64,000 bases of DNA, taken from positions 38,813 to 102,812 of the forward strand of contig NZ_JABKKJ010000009.1 of NCBI RefSeq assembly GCF_013166515.1, in the 5' to 3' direction. The first letter of the stretch is position 1; each line of letters begins with the position of its first letter. Positions 29,304 through 37,640 of this stretch are shown piece after piece. The notes under the pieces are model-generated. The model searched no databases. It saw nothing but the letters and a program-made list of their open reading frames with translations, and was not told where the DNA came from. Made by a program: the position numbers and the translations under genes. This DNA comes from Xylanibacter caecicola. Lineage in GTDB: Bacteria; Bacteroidota; Bacteroidia; Bacteroidales; Bacteroidaceae.

Positions 29304-30227
29304 ATGTCAACATACAAAATAAATAATGAGCAACTAACGCTTATAAAAGAGAAGCCATTTAAGTTGGAGAAGGAAATTCAAAACATCGTTGAAAAGAATC
29401 TCCAAACATTGCTTGGACTTGATTTTATCAAGACGGAATTTTCTATTGGTTCTTTCCGTATAGACTCTTTGGCTTTTGATTCAGAGAAAAAGTCCTTTGT
29501 AATAATAGAATATAAAAGAGATAAGAATTTTAGTGTAATAGACCAAGGTTATGCTTATCTATCCCTGATGTTAAATAATAAAGCTGAATTTATTTTAGAA
29601 TACAATGAGTCTAAATCGGGTACACTCAAACGAAATGATGTGGATTGGTCTCAGTCAAAGGTGGTGTTTGTTTCTCCCAATTTTACAACATATCAAAAAG
29701 AAGCTATTAATTTCAAAGATTTGCCTATAGAACTATGGGAAATCAAACGTTTTACAAATGATACGCTTTCCTTTGAACAGATAGTAAACCGTTCAAGCAA
29801 GGAAAGTATTAAAACGGTCTCTAATAGTGAGACAATAACTACCGTAAGTGAAGAGATTAAAGTATATAGTGAACAAGACCATTTAGAGAATATAGAAGAC
29901 GATTTTCTCAATATCTATGCGGAAATCAAAGAGTTTTTACTGTCATTTGGGGAAGATATTACAATATACCCCAAGAAGAAAACGATAGGTTTCAAAATTG
30001 GAGGAAAGGTTTTTTGTGATATAATCATGCAAAACAAGGGCATAAGGCTATTTCTCAATGCTAAGAAAGGAACACTCAAAGACCCGGAAGGTATTACTCG
30101 TGATGTGTCGGAAGTTGGACATTGGGGGAATGGAGCTTACGAGGTTCGTTTCCCTTTGAAAAACGATACTGAAATAGATTATGTTTTTAATTTGCTGCGT
30201 CAAACAATAAATAAGAATAAAGAATAA
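29304..30227 (+). CDS. PD-(D/E)XK nuclease with DUF5655-like C-terminus
   Basis: 307 residues. Residues ~40-80 read FSIGSFRIDSLAFDSEKKSF then VIIEYKRDKNFSVIDQGYAY, a PD-(D/E)XK core (D...ExK) like that of DUF91/NucS-type nucleases. The C-terminal ~110 residues (EIKEFLLSFGEDITIYPKKK, then TIGFKIGGKVFCDI) resemble DUF5655, a domain found with such nucleases. The ATG at 29304 follows the hsdR stop by 2 bases. Embedded inside the type I cluster, it may be an accessory restriction or DNA-binding factor. Its true substrate is unknown. Confidence 0.75.
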   Translation: MSTYKINNEQLTLIKEKPFKLEKEIQNIVEKNLQTLLGLDFIKTEFSIGSFRIDSLAFDSEKKSFVIIEYKRDKNFSVIDQGYAYLSLMLNNKAEFILEYNESKSGTLKRNDVDWSQSKVVFVSPNFTTYQKEAINFKDLPIELWEIKRFTNDTLSFEQIVNRSSKESIKTVSNSETITTVSEEIKVYSEQDHLENIEDDFLNIYAEIKEFLLSFGEDITIYPKKKTIGFKIGGKVFCDIIMQNKGIRLFLNAKKGTLKDPEGITRDVSEVGHWGNGAYEVRFPLKNDTEIDYVFNLLRQTINKNKE

Positions 30228-30232
30228 TACAT

Positions 30233-31936
30233 ATGGCTTATTTTAACACTACCATAAAGGATTTGATTTCCGAGAGAATTGGTCGGAATACATTTTTACC
30301 TGCAATTCAGAGAGAGTATGTTTGGAATCCTGCGCAAGTAGAAAAACTCTTTGACTCAATTATGTGTGGCTATCCTATTAGTTCTTTTTTATTTTGGAAA
30401 ATTAGAGAAGAAAAGAAGAAAGATTGGACTTCATATGAATTTATAAAAGATTTTGATCAGGAAACTCCTCATAATAAGGAAGCTAATTTGGATGGTGTAA
30501 ATCAAGACATCTATTTGGTTTTGGATGGACAACAAAGAATAACATCTATAAATATAGCCTTACGTGGTACATACCGTTTTTTCTATAGGAAGTGGAGAAC
30601 AACAAAGCTTTATTTGAACCTTCTTTGGGATAAAGGTGATGATAATCCAGAGGAAATGACATATCAATTTTTATTTAAAGAAGATGAACAGCCTCTTTCT
30701 AGAACCGACTACCCACAATTGTGGTATCGTGTTGGCGATATATTAAATTATGATGATGCAGAAGATGCTAAAGATTCTATAGAAAATAAGCTTGACGGTT
30801 TTGATGAAGAGTCCAAAAAGAAAGCTAGAAAGATGATTAGCAAGTTATTTAGCGTTGTCAACGTGTCGCAAAATATTAACTATTATGAAGAAAAATCGGA
30901 TGATTATGATAAGGTGTTAGAGATATTCATTCGTACTAATACAGGTGGGCAAAAATTAGAGTATAGTGATATTCTTTTGTCAACAGCGACAGCTAAGTGG
31001 CGAACACTGAATGCTAGAGAAGAAATTAATAAGTTTACCGATGAAATAAATAAAATAGGAACAGGTTATAATTTTGGTAAAGACTTCGTAATGAAAGGAG
31101 CAATGTATTTAACAGAAAACCTTCCTATACAATATAAGCTCAGTTCATTTACAAAGAAAAATTTGGAATGCATCGAAGATCATTGGGATGATACTAAAGA
31201 GGCTATTGCTAATAGTGTTCAATTGATTAGTCGATATGGTTTTACGGATAAAAATCTAGTGGCAAGATTGGTTCTACTTCCTGTTGCTCAATATTTGCGA
31301 GGGAAGCATAATGGTTATCTGACTTCCTCTAATCAGAGAGATGTAGCAGATCAAAATAATATCCAGAAATGGATTATCATGATGTTGCTTAAAGGTGTAT
31401 TAGGAAGTGCAACTGATAATAAATTGAATATTATGAGACCTGTCGTTAGTGCAATAACGGATTATTTTCCTTATGTTGAACTTAGCAAAGAATTAAAAAT
31501 TGAAATGACGTTCAATGATATGGAGATAGAGAACCTGTTGAACTATAATTATGGAACTAGGTATAGTTATCTGATTTTATCATTGTTATACCCTGGACGA
31601 GATTGGAAAGACAAGAAATACAATGAAGATCATATCTATCCACAAAATGAGTTTAAAACCAAAAATCTTCGAGCGAAAGGATACGATGATGCAACAATAG
31701 AAAAGTATCAAGCTTGCTATAATTCAATTTTGAATTTAGAATTGTTGGATGATTCTGAAAATAAATCTAAAAACGCTAAGCCTTTTGATTTCTGGTTGAA
31801 AGATCGGGATGAAAATTTCAAGGAACGGCATCACATTCCAGAAATGAATGACTATAGTTTGAATCATTTTCTGGAATTTATACAAAAACGTAAAGATTTA
31901 CTGATTAAGCAAATTAAAGAATTCAACTTGCAATAA
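30233..31936 (+). CDS. DUF262/DUF1524 (GmrSD-type) HNH nuclease
   Basis: 567 residues. The N-terminal ParB-like DUF262 domain shows FLPAIQREYVWNPAQVEKLF (~22-41) and LVLDGQQRITS (~95). The C-terminal part has an HNH-type motif EDHIYPQNEF (~465) and NLELLDDSENKSKN, typical of DUF1524. GmrSD enzymes restrict DNA carrying modified cytosine; related single proteins occur in many defence islands. It lies 5 bases after the nuclease gene and 17 bases before hsdM, clearly in the same operon. It could act independently as a modification-dependent (type IV) enzyme. Confidence 0.85.
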   Translation: MAYFNTTIKDLISERIGRNTFLPAIQREYVWNPAQVEKLFDSIMCGYPISSFLFWKIREEKKKDWTSYEFIKDFDQETPHNKEANLDGVNQDIYLVLDGQQRITSINIALRGTYRFFYRKWRTTKLYLNLLWDKGDDNPEEMTYQFLFKEDEQPLSRTDYPQLWYRVGDILNYDDAEDAKDSIENKLDGFDEESKKKARKMISKLFSVVNVSQNINYYEEKSDDYDKVLEIFIRTNTGGQKLEYSDILLSTATAKWRTLNAREEINKFTDEINKIGTGYNFGKDFVMKGAMYLTENLPIQYKLSSFTKKNLECIEDHWDDTKEAIANSVQLISRYGFTDKNLVARLVLLPVAQYLRGKHNGYLTSSNQRDVADQNNIQKWIIMMLLKGVLGSATDNKLNIMRPVVSAITDYFPYVELSKELKIEMTFNDMEIENLLNYNYGTRYSYLILSLLYPGRDWKDKKYNEDHIYPQNEFKTKNLRAKGYDDATIEKYQACYNSILNLELLDDSENKSKNAKPFDFWLKDRDENFKERHHIPEMNDYSLNHFLEFIQKRKDLLIKQIKEFNLQ

Positions 31937-31953
31937 GTTAATAGACTAAGATT

Positions 31954-33507
31954 ATGAGCGAAGAATTACAGCAGAAACTCCGTGACCAACTTTGGGAGGT
32001 TGCAAACCGTTTGCGTGGCAATATGTCGGCAAGCGACTTTATGTATTTTACATTAGGTTTCATCTTCTATAAGTACTTATCGGAGAAAATAGAGAAGTAT
32101 GCCAACAATGCCTTGGTGGATGATGAAATAACCTTTAAGGAATTGTGGGAAATGGATGATGCCGATGCGGTGGAACTTCAAGAGGAAGCAAAGAACCAAT
32201 GCTTGGAGAATATCGGCTATTTCATAGAACCGAAATTCTTGTTTTCGTCAGTAATTGAAGCTATCAAGCGTAAAGAAAATATCTTGCCTATGCTTGAACG
32301 TTCATTGAAGCGTATTGAAGACAGTACGTTGGGACAGGATAGTGAAGAGGATTTTGGCGGATTGTTTTCGGACATCGACTTAGCTTCACCTAAATTGGGC
32401 AAGACTGCTGATGACAAGAATACACTCGTCAGCAATGTACTTCTTGCATTGGACGATATAGATTTTGGCGTAGAGGCATCGCAAGAGATTGATATTTTGG
32501 GTGATGCTTACGAATATATGATTTCGCAATTTGCCGCAGGAGCCGGAAAAAAGGCTGGAGAGTTCTATACTCCGCAGGAAGTCAGCCGTATCTTGGCAGA
32601 AATTGTTTCCATTGGACACCAGCGTTTGCGTAATGTTTATGACCCTACTTGCGGTAGTGGTTCGTTGCTTCTTCGTGCTGCCAATATCGGAAATGCAGTT
32701 GATATTTACGGACAGGAAAAGAATCCAACAACTTATAACCTTGCCCGAATGAATATGTTGCTTCATGGCATCAGATTCAGCAATTTCAAGATTGAGAATG
32801 GTGATACGCTTGAATGGGATGCGTTTGGTGACACTCAGTTTGATGCAGTGGTTGCAAATCCTCCGTTCTCAGCCGAATGGAGTGCTGCCGACAAATTCAA
32901 TACTGATGATCGTTTCAGCAAAGCAGGACGGCTTGCACCACGTAAGACTGCCGATTATGCTTTTATTCTGCACATGATTTATCATCTGAACGAGGGTGGT
33001 ACAATGGCTTGCGTTGCTCCGCATGGTGTACTGTTCCGAGTAAATGCGGAGGGAGTTATCCGTCGTTTCCTTATAGAAAAGAAAAACTATGTGGATGCCA
33101 TTATAGGATTACCTGCGAATATTTTCTATGGTACAAGTATTCCGACTTGTATTCTTGTTTTCAAGAAATGTCGTAAGGAAGATGACAATATTCTGTTTAT
33201 TGATGCAAGCAAGGAGTTTGAAAAGGTAAAGACCCAGAACAAGCTCCGTGAGCAGCATATCCAGAAGATTGTCGAAACTTATCGTGACCGCAAGGAAATA
33301 GAAAAGTACAGTCACCTTGCATCTCTTCAAGAAATAGCCGAGAATGATTACAATCTGAATATTCCCCGTTACGTTGATACCTTTGAAGAGGAAGAACCGA
33401 TTGACATCAAGGCAGTAATGGCAGAAATAAAGGAATTGGAAGCCAAACGTGCTGAACTCGATAAAGAGATTGAGGTGTATCTGAAAGAATTGGGGCTGGT
33501 AGAATAG
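31954..33507 (+). CDS. hsdM: Type I DNA methyltransferase subunit M (N6-adenine)
   Basis: 517 residues. N-terminal HsdM helical domain (LREQ/LRGNMSASDFMYFTLG-like region), then GEFYTPQEVSRIL (~205), DPTCGSGSLLLRA (SAM-binding motif I, ~230) and VVANPPFSAEW (catalytic NPPF, ~302). The C-terminal coiled coil (AEIKELEAKRAELDKEIEVY) is where HsdM usually contacts HsdS. It is intact. HsdM needs an HsdS subunit to select its site, and none is encoded nearby. Confidence 0.95.
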   Translation: MSEELQQKLRDQLWEVANRLRGNMSASDFMYFTLGFIFYKYLSEKIEKYANNALVDDEITFKELWEMDDADAVELQEEAKNQCLENIGYFIEPKFLFSSVIEAIKRKENILPMLERSLKRIEDSTLGQDSEEDFGGLFSDIDLASPKLGKTADDKNTLVSNVLLALDDIDFGVEASQEIDILGDAYEYMISQFAAGAGKKAGEFYTPQEVSRILAEIVSIGHQRLRNVYDPTCGSGSLLLRAANIGNAVDIYGQEKNPTTYNLARMNMLLHGIRFSNFKIENGDTLEWDAFGDTQFDAVVANPPFSAEWSAADKFNTDDRFSKAGRLAPRKTADYAFILHMIYHLNEGGTMACVAPHGVLFRVNAEGVIRRFLIEKKNYVDAIIGLPANIFYGTSIPTCILVFKKCRKEDDNILFIDASKEFEKVKTQNKLREQHIQKIVETYRDRKEIEKYSHLASLQEIAENDYNLNIPRYVDTFEEEEPIDIKAVMAEIKELEAKRAELDKEIEVYLKELGLVE

Positions 33508-33525
33508 TTCAGAAAAGTAATAGCA

Positions 33526-34674
33526 ATGGGTGAAAATGACAACATACCTCAGATGACATCTTCATTTGAGAATATATGCCGCAAGGATGAAAACGGGAAT
33601 GAATACTGGAGTTCCCGTGACCTTTGTGGTGCAATGGGTTATTCTGCTTATTGGAAATTCCAAAGAGTCATAGATAAAGCCATCAAAGTAGCCGGAGAAA
33701 GGGGAATGAATGTGGACGAGCATTTCAACCAAGCGGTTGATATGGTCAAGATAGGAAACGGCTCATTCCGCAAGATAAATATATTCCGTCTTTCTCGTAT
33801 GGCATGTATGATTATTGCGGAAAATGCAGATGGCAAAAAGTTGCTCGTCCAACAGGCACGGGACTTTTTCTCACAATCGGTCTCAATGGCTGAACTTATG
33901 CATAATTCATTAAGTTCTAATATATTGTTGTATAAAACGGCACAAGGAGAGGCACGAGTAGAAGTCATTTTCAACAGCGAAACATTCTGGATGTCACAAA
34001 AAAGAATGGCGGACTTGTTTGGGGTTGATGTCAGAACCATAAATTATCATCTCGGACAAATTTATGAAACAGGAGAACTTTCTAAAGAGGCAACTATCCG
34101 AAAAATTGGGATAGTTCAAACAGAAGGAGACCGAGAAGTGGAACGCATGCCTTTATTTTACAACCTCGATGCTATTGTTGCAGTGGGGTATAGGGTAAAT
34201 AGCTATCAAGCTACTCAATTCCGCATTTGGGCGACTTCAGTGCTGAAAGAGTTTATCATTAAAGGATATGCCCTTGATGATGAGAGGCTGAAGCAAGGCA
34301 AACATTTTGGAAAAGACTATTTTGATGATTTGCTTGAGCGTATTCGTGAGATACGCACCTCAGAGCGCAGATATTACCAAAAGATAACTGACATTTATGC
34401 AGAATGTAGTGCGGATTACGACCCGAAATCGGAAGATACAAAGTTATTCTTCAAGATGGTACAGAATATGATGCACCTTGCCGTTACCCATCATACGGCT
34501 GCGGAGATTATCTATCAACGAGCTGATTCTGAGCAACCTTATATGGGGCTTACCACATGGAAGAAAGCTCCTGACGGGAGAGTACAAAAGTCTGATACCA
34601 TCATCGCAAAAAATTACCTGTCAGATTCTGAATTGTCCCAGCTGAATCTTATCACAACTCCGGAAAACCTTTAA
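33526..34674 (+). CDS. rhuM: RhuM-family protein with DinD-like N-terminus, C-terminally truncated
   Basis: 382 residues. The first ~115 (YWSSRDLCGAMGYSAYWKFQ, RVIDKAI) resemble the DinD/BRO-type DNA-binding domain. From ~125 it is RhuM: ARVEVIFNSETFWMSQKRMA, DLFGVDVRTINYHLGQIYET and MPLFYNLDAIVAVGYRVNSY. RhuM proteins normally continue well past the NYLSDSELSQL motif; here they stop 11 residues later in an unrelated tail (NLITTPENL). In Bacteroides type I loci rhuM often sits between hsdM and hsdS, so one deletion could have removed both the rhuM tail and hsdS. Function of RhuM is not established. Confidence 0.8.
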   Translation: MGENDNIPQMTSSFENICRKDENGNEYWSSRDLCGAMGYSAYWKFQRVIDKAIKVAGERGMNVDEHFNQAVDMVKIGNGSFRKINIFRLSRMACMIIAENADGKKLLVQQARDFFSQSVSMAELMHNSLSSNILLYKTAQGEARVEVIFNSETFWMSQKRMADLFGVDVRTINYHLGQIYETGELSKEATIRKIGIVQTEGDREVERMPLFYNLDAIVAVGYRVNSYQATQFRIWATSVLKEFIIKGYALDDERLKQGKHFGKDYFDDLLERIREIRTSERRYYQKITDIYAECSADYDPKSEDTKLFFKMVQNMMHLAVTHHTAAEIIYQRADSEQPYMGLTTWKKAPDGRVQKSDTIIAKNYLSDSELSQLNLITTPENL

Positions 34675-34741
34675 TATTATCTTCCATAATTCTTAAGTAT
34701 TTTTTGATTATAGTTAATAACCCCATAGTTCACACAAATAA

Positions 34742-34774
34742 AAGGAATATGCTTAGTTTAGTAGCATATTCCTT
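34742..34774. terminator. Perfect 12-bp hairpin after the type I cluster
   Basis: Arms AAGGAATATGCT and AGCATATTCCTT enclose a 9-base loop, with T-rich sequence downstream. It probably terminates the hsd operon. Confidence 0.6.
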
Positions 34775-34842
34775 CATAAGTATTTTATTATTGCAATAAA
34801 GATAATGCACTAGCAGTATGCCAGAACTACCCAAAAATTGCC

Positions 34843-35270
34843 TTAGAATATAAATAATGCAAGCAAAATTATAAGCATTCCGATAATTGCTACCAAGCAA
34901 CCGGTTAAGGTCTTAACCTCTTCCTCTCCTTCATGCCTTACTTCCTGGATAACCTCCTCGTCAACGTCAAAGAAGATATTGGCGTATTCCCAAATCTTAC
35001 CGTAATGGTCTGCGGATTGTCTATTTGATAGGATAAGACTATAATCATATTGAGATTATACACATCGGCACTATTTCCATTCTTCAACTTTATACATTGG
35101 CAGACTTCATATCCCTTTAAAACGTTGGCTTTCAATATCGCTTTTATGCGAGAGTTGATTACTCTAACTGTTGTATAGAACAAGTCGGCAATCTCCCAAG
35201 AGGTCATCCATACTTCGCCATCAGAGATATGGATACCTTGTCCGTTGTTTGTTATGATTCCTCGTTTCAT
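34843..35270 (-). pseudogene. Small RhuM-like/HTH membrane-anchored protein, frameshifted
   Basis: Frame 1 starts at ATG 35270 (MKRGIITNNGQGIHISDGEV) with a winged-helix-like segment (WMTSWEIADLFYTTVRVINS) and reads to a stop at 34938. Its last ~30 residues are low-complexity and atypical. A second frame takes over near 35012 as DHYGKIWEYANIFFDVDEEV and ends at 34843 with a transmembrane segment (TGCLVAIIGMLIILLALFIF). One missing base around 35010-35015 explains the split. The restored protein of ~141 residues matches a type of unnamed gene I associate with Bacteroides mobile elements. Confidence 0.65.
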
Positions 35271-35279
35271 AGCTGTAAT

Positions 35280-36386
35280 TTATTTCAGTGAAATCTTATT
35301 AGCTGTCTCTCGTTTCTTCACATTTACCAAATCTGCGTAGATTTGAGTAGTGGAAACGTTTTTGTGGGTTAGCATCTTTGAGACTGTGTAAATATCTGTA
35401 CCTAAAGAGATTTGGATGACTGCGTAGGAATGCCGAAATCCGTGAAATGTTATCGGCTTCGTTATTCCTGCCTTTTTGAGCCAGTTCTTCAGCGGATAGT
35501 TAATCATGCTTCGCTTCAATCCTTTGAATACCTTACCTGTGTCGGGCGTACCGCACAGTTCGTAGGCTTCGTAGCTGATGGGGAGTGTTGCTTCCGTTTG
35601 GGTTTTCTGTGTTCTGATACGCAAACAATAGCCTTGGTCGGGAGCGATGGCAAAGTCCTCCCATTGAAGATTGAGAATATCACTGATGCGTAAACTTGTC
35701 AGGCAAGCAAATAAAGAGGCTGCTTTCAGAACGGGGATATCGCAAGGAGTGGCAGCAAGCTGCTTCACTTCGTCCAGTGTCAGGTACTCTTTCTTCACAT
35801 CTTGTGGTTCAATCTTGTCAAGGTAGTCATTGATGTTTTCTCGAAGCCATTTGTCCCGATAGGCAATCTTCAACAATCCTCTGAAAGTGGAGTAGTAGCC
35901 AGATGCCGAATTGAGGGAGATAGGGCGGTTGCTATGTTTGAGTTGCTTGGCGTTCAACAGGTATTCACGGAACTTCTTACACAAGTCTACATTTACCTCA
36001 CCAAAAGTACATTGCCCTTTGACGAAGTTATAGAAATGTTGGTAGACAAACGTCCATTTCTGGTCTTTGCTTCGGCACATCTTCTTGAAGTAGGCAAGGA
36101 AGTCGGCTTTCTGTTTGGTCTTGTCCAAGAAACCGAACTCTTCATTGATGAGCGATTGTACTCTGATGCAACGGATAGCTTCTGCCTTGTTCAACATATC
36201 GTTGTTGAACTCCCTTTCCATTTCGTTTTTCGGATGGGCATAGATATAGATGCCGAGGTATTCCCGACGGCTCATCTGCATGGTCTCTGGGTTACGGACT
36301 GCCGGATAATAATCCAGATACAAGGAGATGCGATTGTTCCGAATCGCTCTCTGACGAACTGTTACTTTTGTACACGTGTGTGTCAT
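35280..36386 (-). CDS. Tyrosine recombinase (island integrase)
   Basis: 368 residues. N-terminal SAM-like core-binding domain and a C-terminal catalytic domain with the R-K-H-R-H-Y set: Arg in CLTSLRISDILNLQW (~229), HGFRHSYAVIQ (~314), MLTHKNVSTTQIYADL with the nucleophilic Tyr near 348. The type is that of integrases of Bacteroidetes mobilisable elements. It lies beside a multi-HTH gene and about 1.2 kb from the 3' end of mnmE, facing inward. This favours island integration over inversion of hsdS cassettes, which are absent here. Confidence 0.9.
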   Translation of the reverse strand: MTHTCTKVTVRQRAIRNNRISLYLDYYPAVRNPETMQMSRREYLGIYIYAHPKNEMEREFNNDMLNKAEAIRCIRVQSLINEEFGFLDKTKQKADFLAYFKKMCRSKDQKWTFVYQHFYNFVKGQCTFGEVNVDLCKKFREYLLNAKQLKHSNRPISLNSASGYYSTFRGLLKIAYRDKWLRENINDYLDKIEPQDVKKEYLTLDEVKQLAATPCDIPVLKAASLFACLTSLRISDILNLQWEDFAIAPDQGYCLRIRTQKTQTEATLPISYEAYELCGTPDTGKVFKGLKRSMINYPLKNWLKKAGITKPITFHGFRHSYAVIQISLGTDIYTVSKMLTHKNVSTTQIYADLVNVKKRETANKISLK

Positions 36387-36470
36387 ACTGTTTAATATTT
36401 AGAGTTTTACATTTGTTTGGTGCAAAGGAATATGGTGATTCAATGGTGGCAATATTCACCGATAAATAAC

Positions 36471-37369
36471 TTATTCAATCTTTGGGGCTTCAAGCAATTT
36501 ATCTAGTTCGGGCTTGGAGATAAGCGTGTATTTGCCCTTCTTGACCTTTGGGACATTATGATACTTCGCATAATGATAGAGTTGGTCACGGGTGAGATTG
36601 AACTTCTCCATCGCTTCGGCTACCGTATAATATTGCGGTTCTTCTGGTATGGCAATTCCTTTGGCTATATCCACATGCTTCTTGGAATAGTACACCATGA
36701 TGCCCTCTTTCTTCTTGGGGATGGCATTCTTGGAAACGAAACAATAGATGGCAGATAGGGTCATGCCGAACTTCTCCTGCATTTCTTGGGAGCTGTACCA
36801 TTCGGTAATGTCTGGATTCGGGGCTTTCTTGGCAAAGTAAGCGTCAATATGTTTCTTGCTCCAGTAGGTCTTACCACGATTGAAAATTCGGGGGATGTTG
36901 TTCTTCTTGGCTACCACAAATATCCATGACTCGTTTACATGATATTTCTCTTTGACTTCTGCGGTGGTGTAGAAGTCGGTGATAGGGGCTTTCTCAATGG
37001 GTACTCTCTTTTTGTATTCCGCTGCATTTTCAAACAGAAGCTCTATATCTTTTCTTCTGACTAATGTCTTACCTTTGAATTGAACTACTTTTATGATGTT
37101 ATCTGCCATATAGCGATAAATACTGGCTCGACTAATCCTTAAGAGTTTTGCTGCTTCAGGTGGGGTATAGAATTCCTTGTCCTCAATAGATGGTTTTTCC
37201 GTCTTTATTGAGAACTCTTTTTGATAAGTCGCTATACGCTCTTGCCTAATCCGTTCTTTATAGGCTGCATTGTTGCACCTATGAGAACAATAGTTCGTAG
37301 TCGTTTTGCGAGCTATGAAAATTTGCCACACCATTTGCATTTCTTCTTGATTTCGATGTTGCTGCTCAT
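36471..37369 (-). pseudogene. Multi-HTH excisionase-like protein with zinc-binding N-terminus, frameshifted at the start
   Basis: The long frame (37340-36471) contains four consecutive excisionase/MerR-type helix-turn-helix units: YTPPEAAKLLRISRASIYRY, FYTTAEVKEKYHVNESWIFV, WYSSQEMQEKFGMTLSAIYC and YYTVAEAMEKFNLTRDQLYH, each followed by a basic wing. The natural N-terminus lies in another frame: ATG 37369 reads MSSNIEIKKKCKWCGK and then stops. One missing base in the AAATTTT at 37324-37318 would join CKWCGK to IFIARKTTTNYCSHRC, a CxxC...CxxxC zinc knuckle. The 289-residue form may still be made from ATG 37340. Probably directs excision with the neighbouring integrase. Confidence 0.75.
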
Positions 37370-37501
37370 TCTTTTCTCCGTTTATTTCTCCAATTTTGTT
37401 TCAGTGCGTCTCACCACGTCTCACTGTGTCTCAAATCTCTACTACCTTGCTGGTGAGAAACAAGGCTTTAACAAGCGAGCAACAAATGCGGTACAAAAAT
37501 G

Positions 37502-37640
37502 AGCTGAAAAAGCCCTATAAACGATAACCATCACTTATAAGGCTAAAAAGAAAGGCGCTCAAAATGAACGCCTTAATAATCGTTGATGATATATGCTAAT
37601 CGTTGGTAATCACCACTTACTTTCCCACGCAGAAATTCTT
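37502..37640. other. Putative island end / attachment region at the 3' end of mnmE
   Basis: The 3' end of mnmE (codons for NFCVGK, stop at 37617) abuts repeated motifs: AATCGTTG at 37577 and ~37596, and the related inverted AACGATAACCATCAC near 37520. Such short arm-type repeats flank the crossover site of tyrosine integrases. The mnmE 3' end is a known integration site for other islands (for example SGI1 in Salmonella thdF/mnmE). A matching second att copy was not found in the window. Confidence 0.4.
37552..37574. terminator. Hairpin between island and mnmE
   Basis: AAGGCG-c-TCA pairs with TGA-a-CGCCTT around a 3-base loop. It is placed to terminate mnmE transcription or to insulate the island. 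Confidence 0.45.

Noticed and set aside
35280..36386. Integrase as an hsdS-shuffling invertase
   Set aside because: No hsdS genes, half-genes or inverted recombination repeats lie next to it, and the adjacent multi-HTH gene and mnmE end fit an island integrase.
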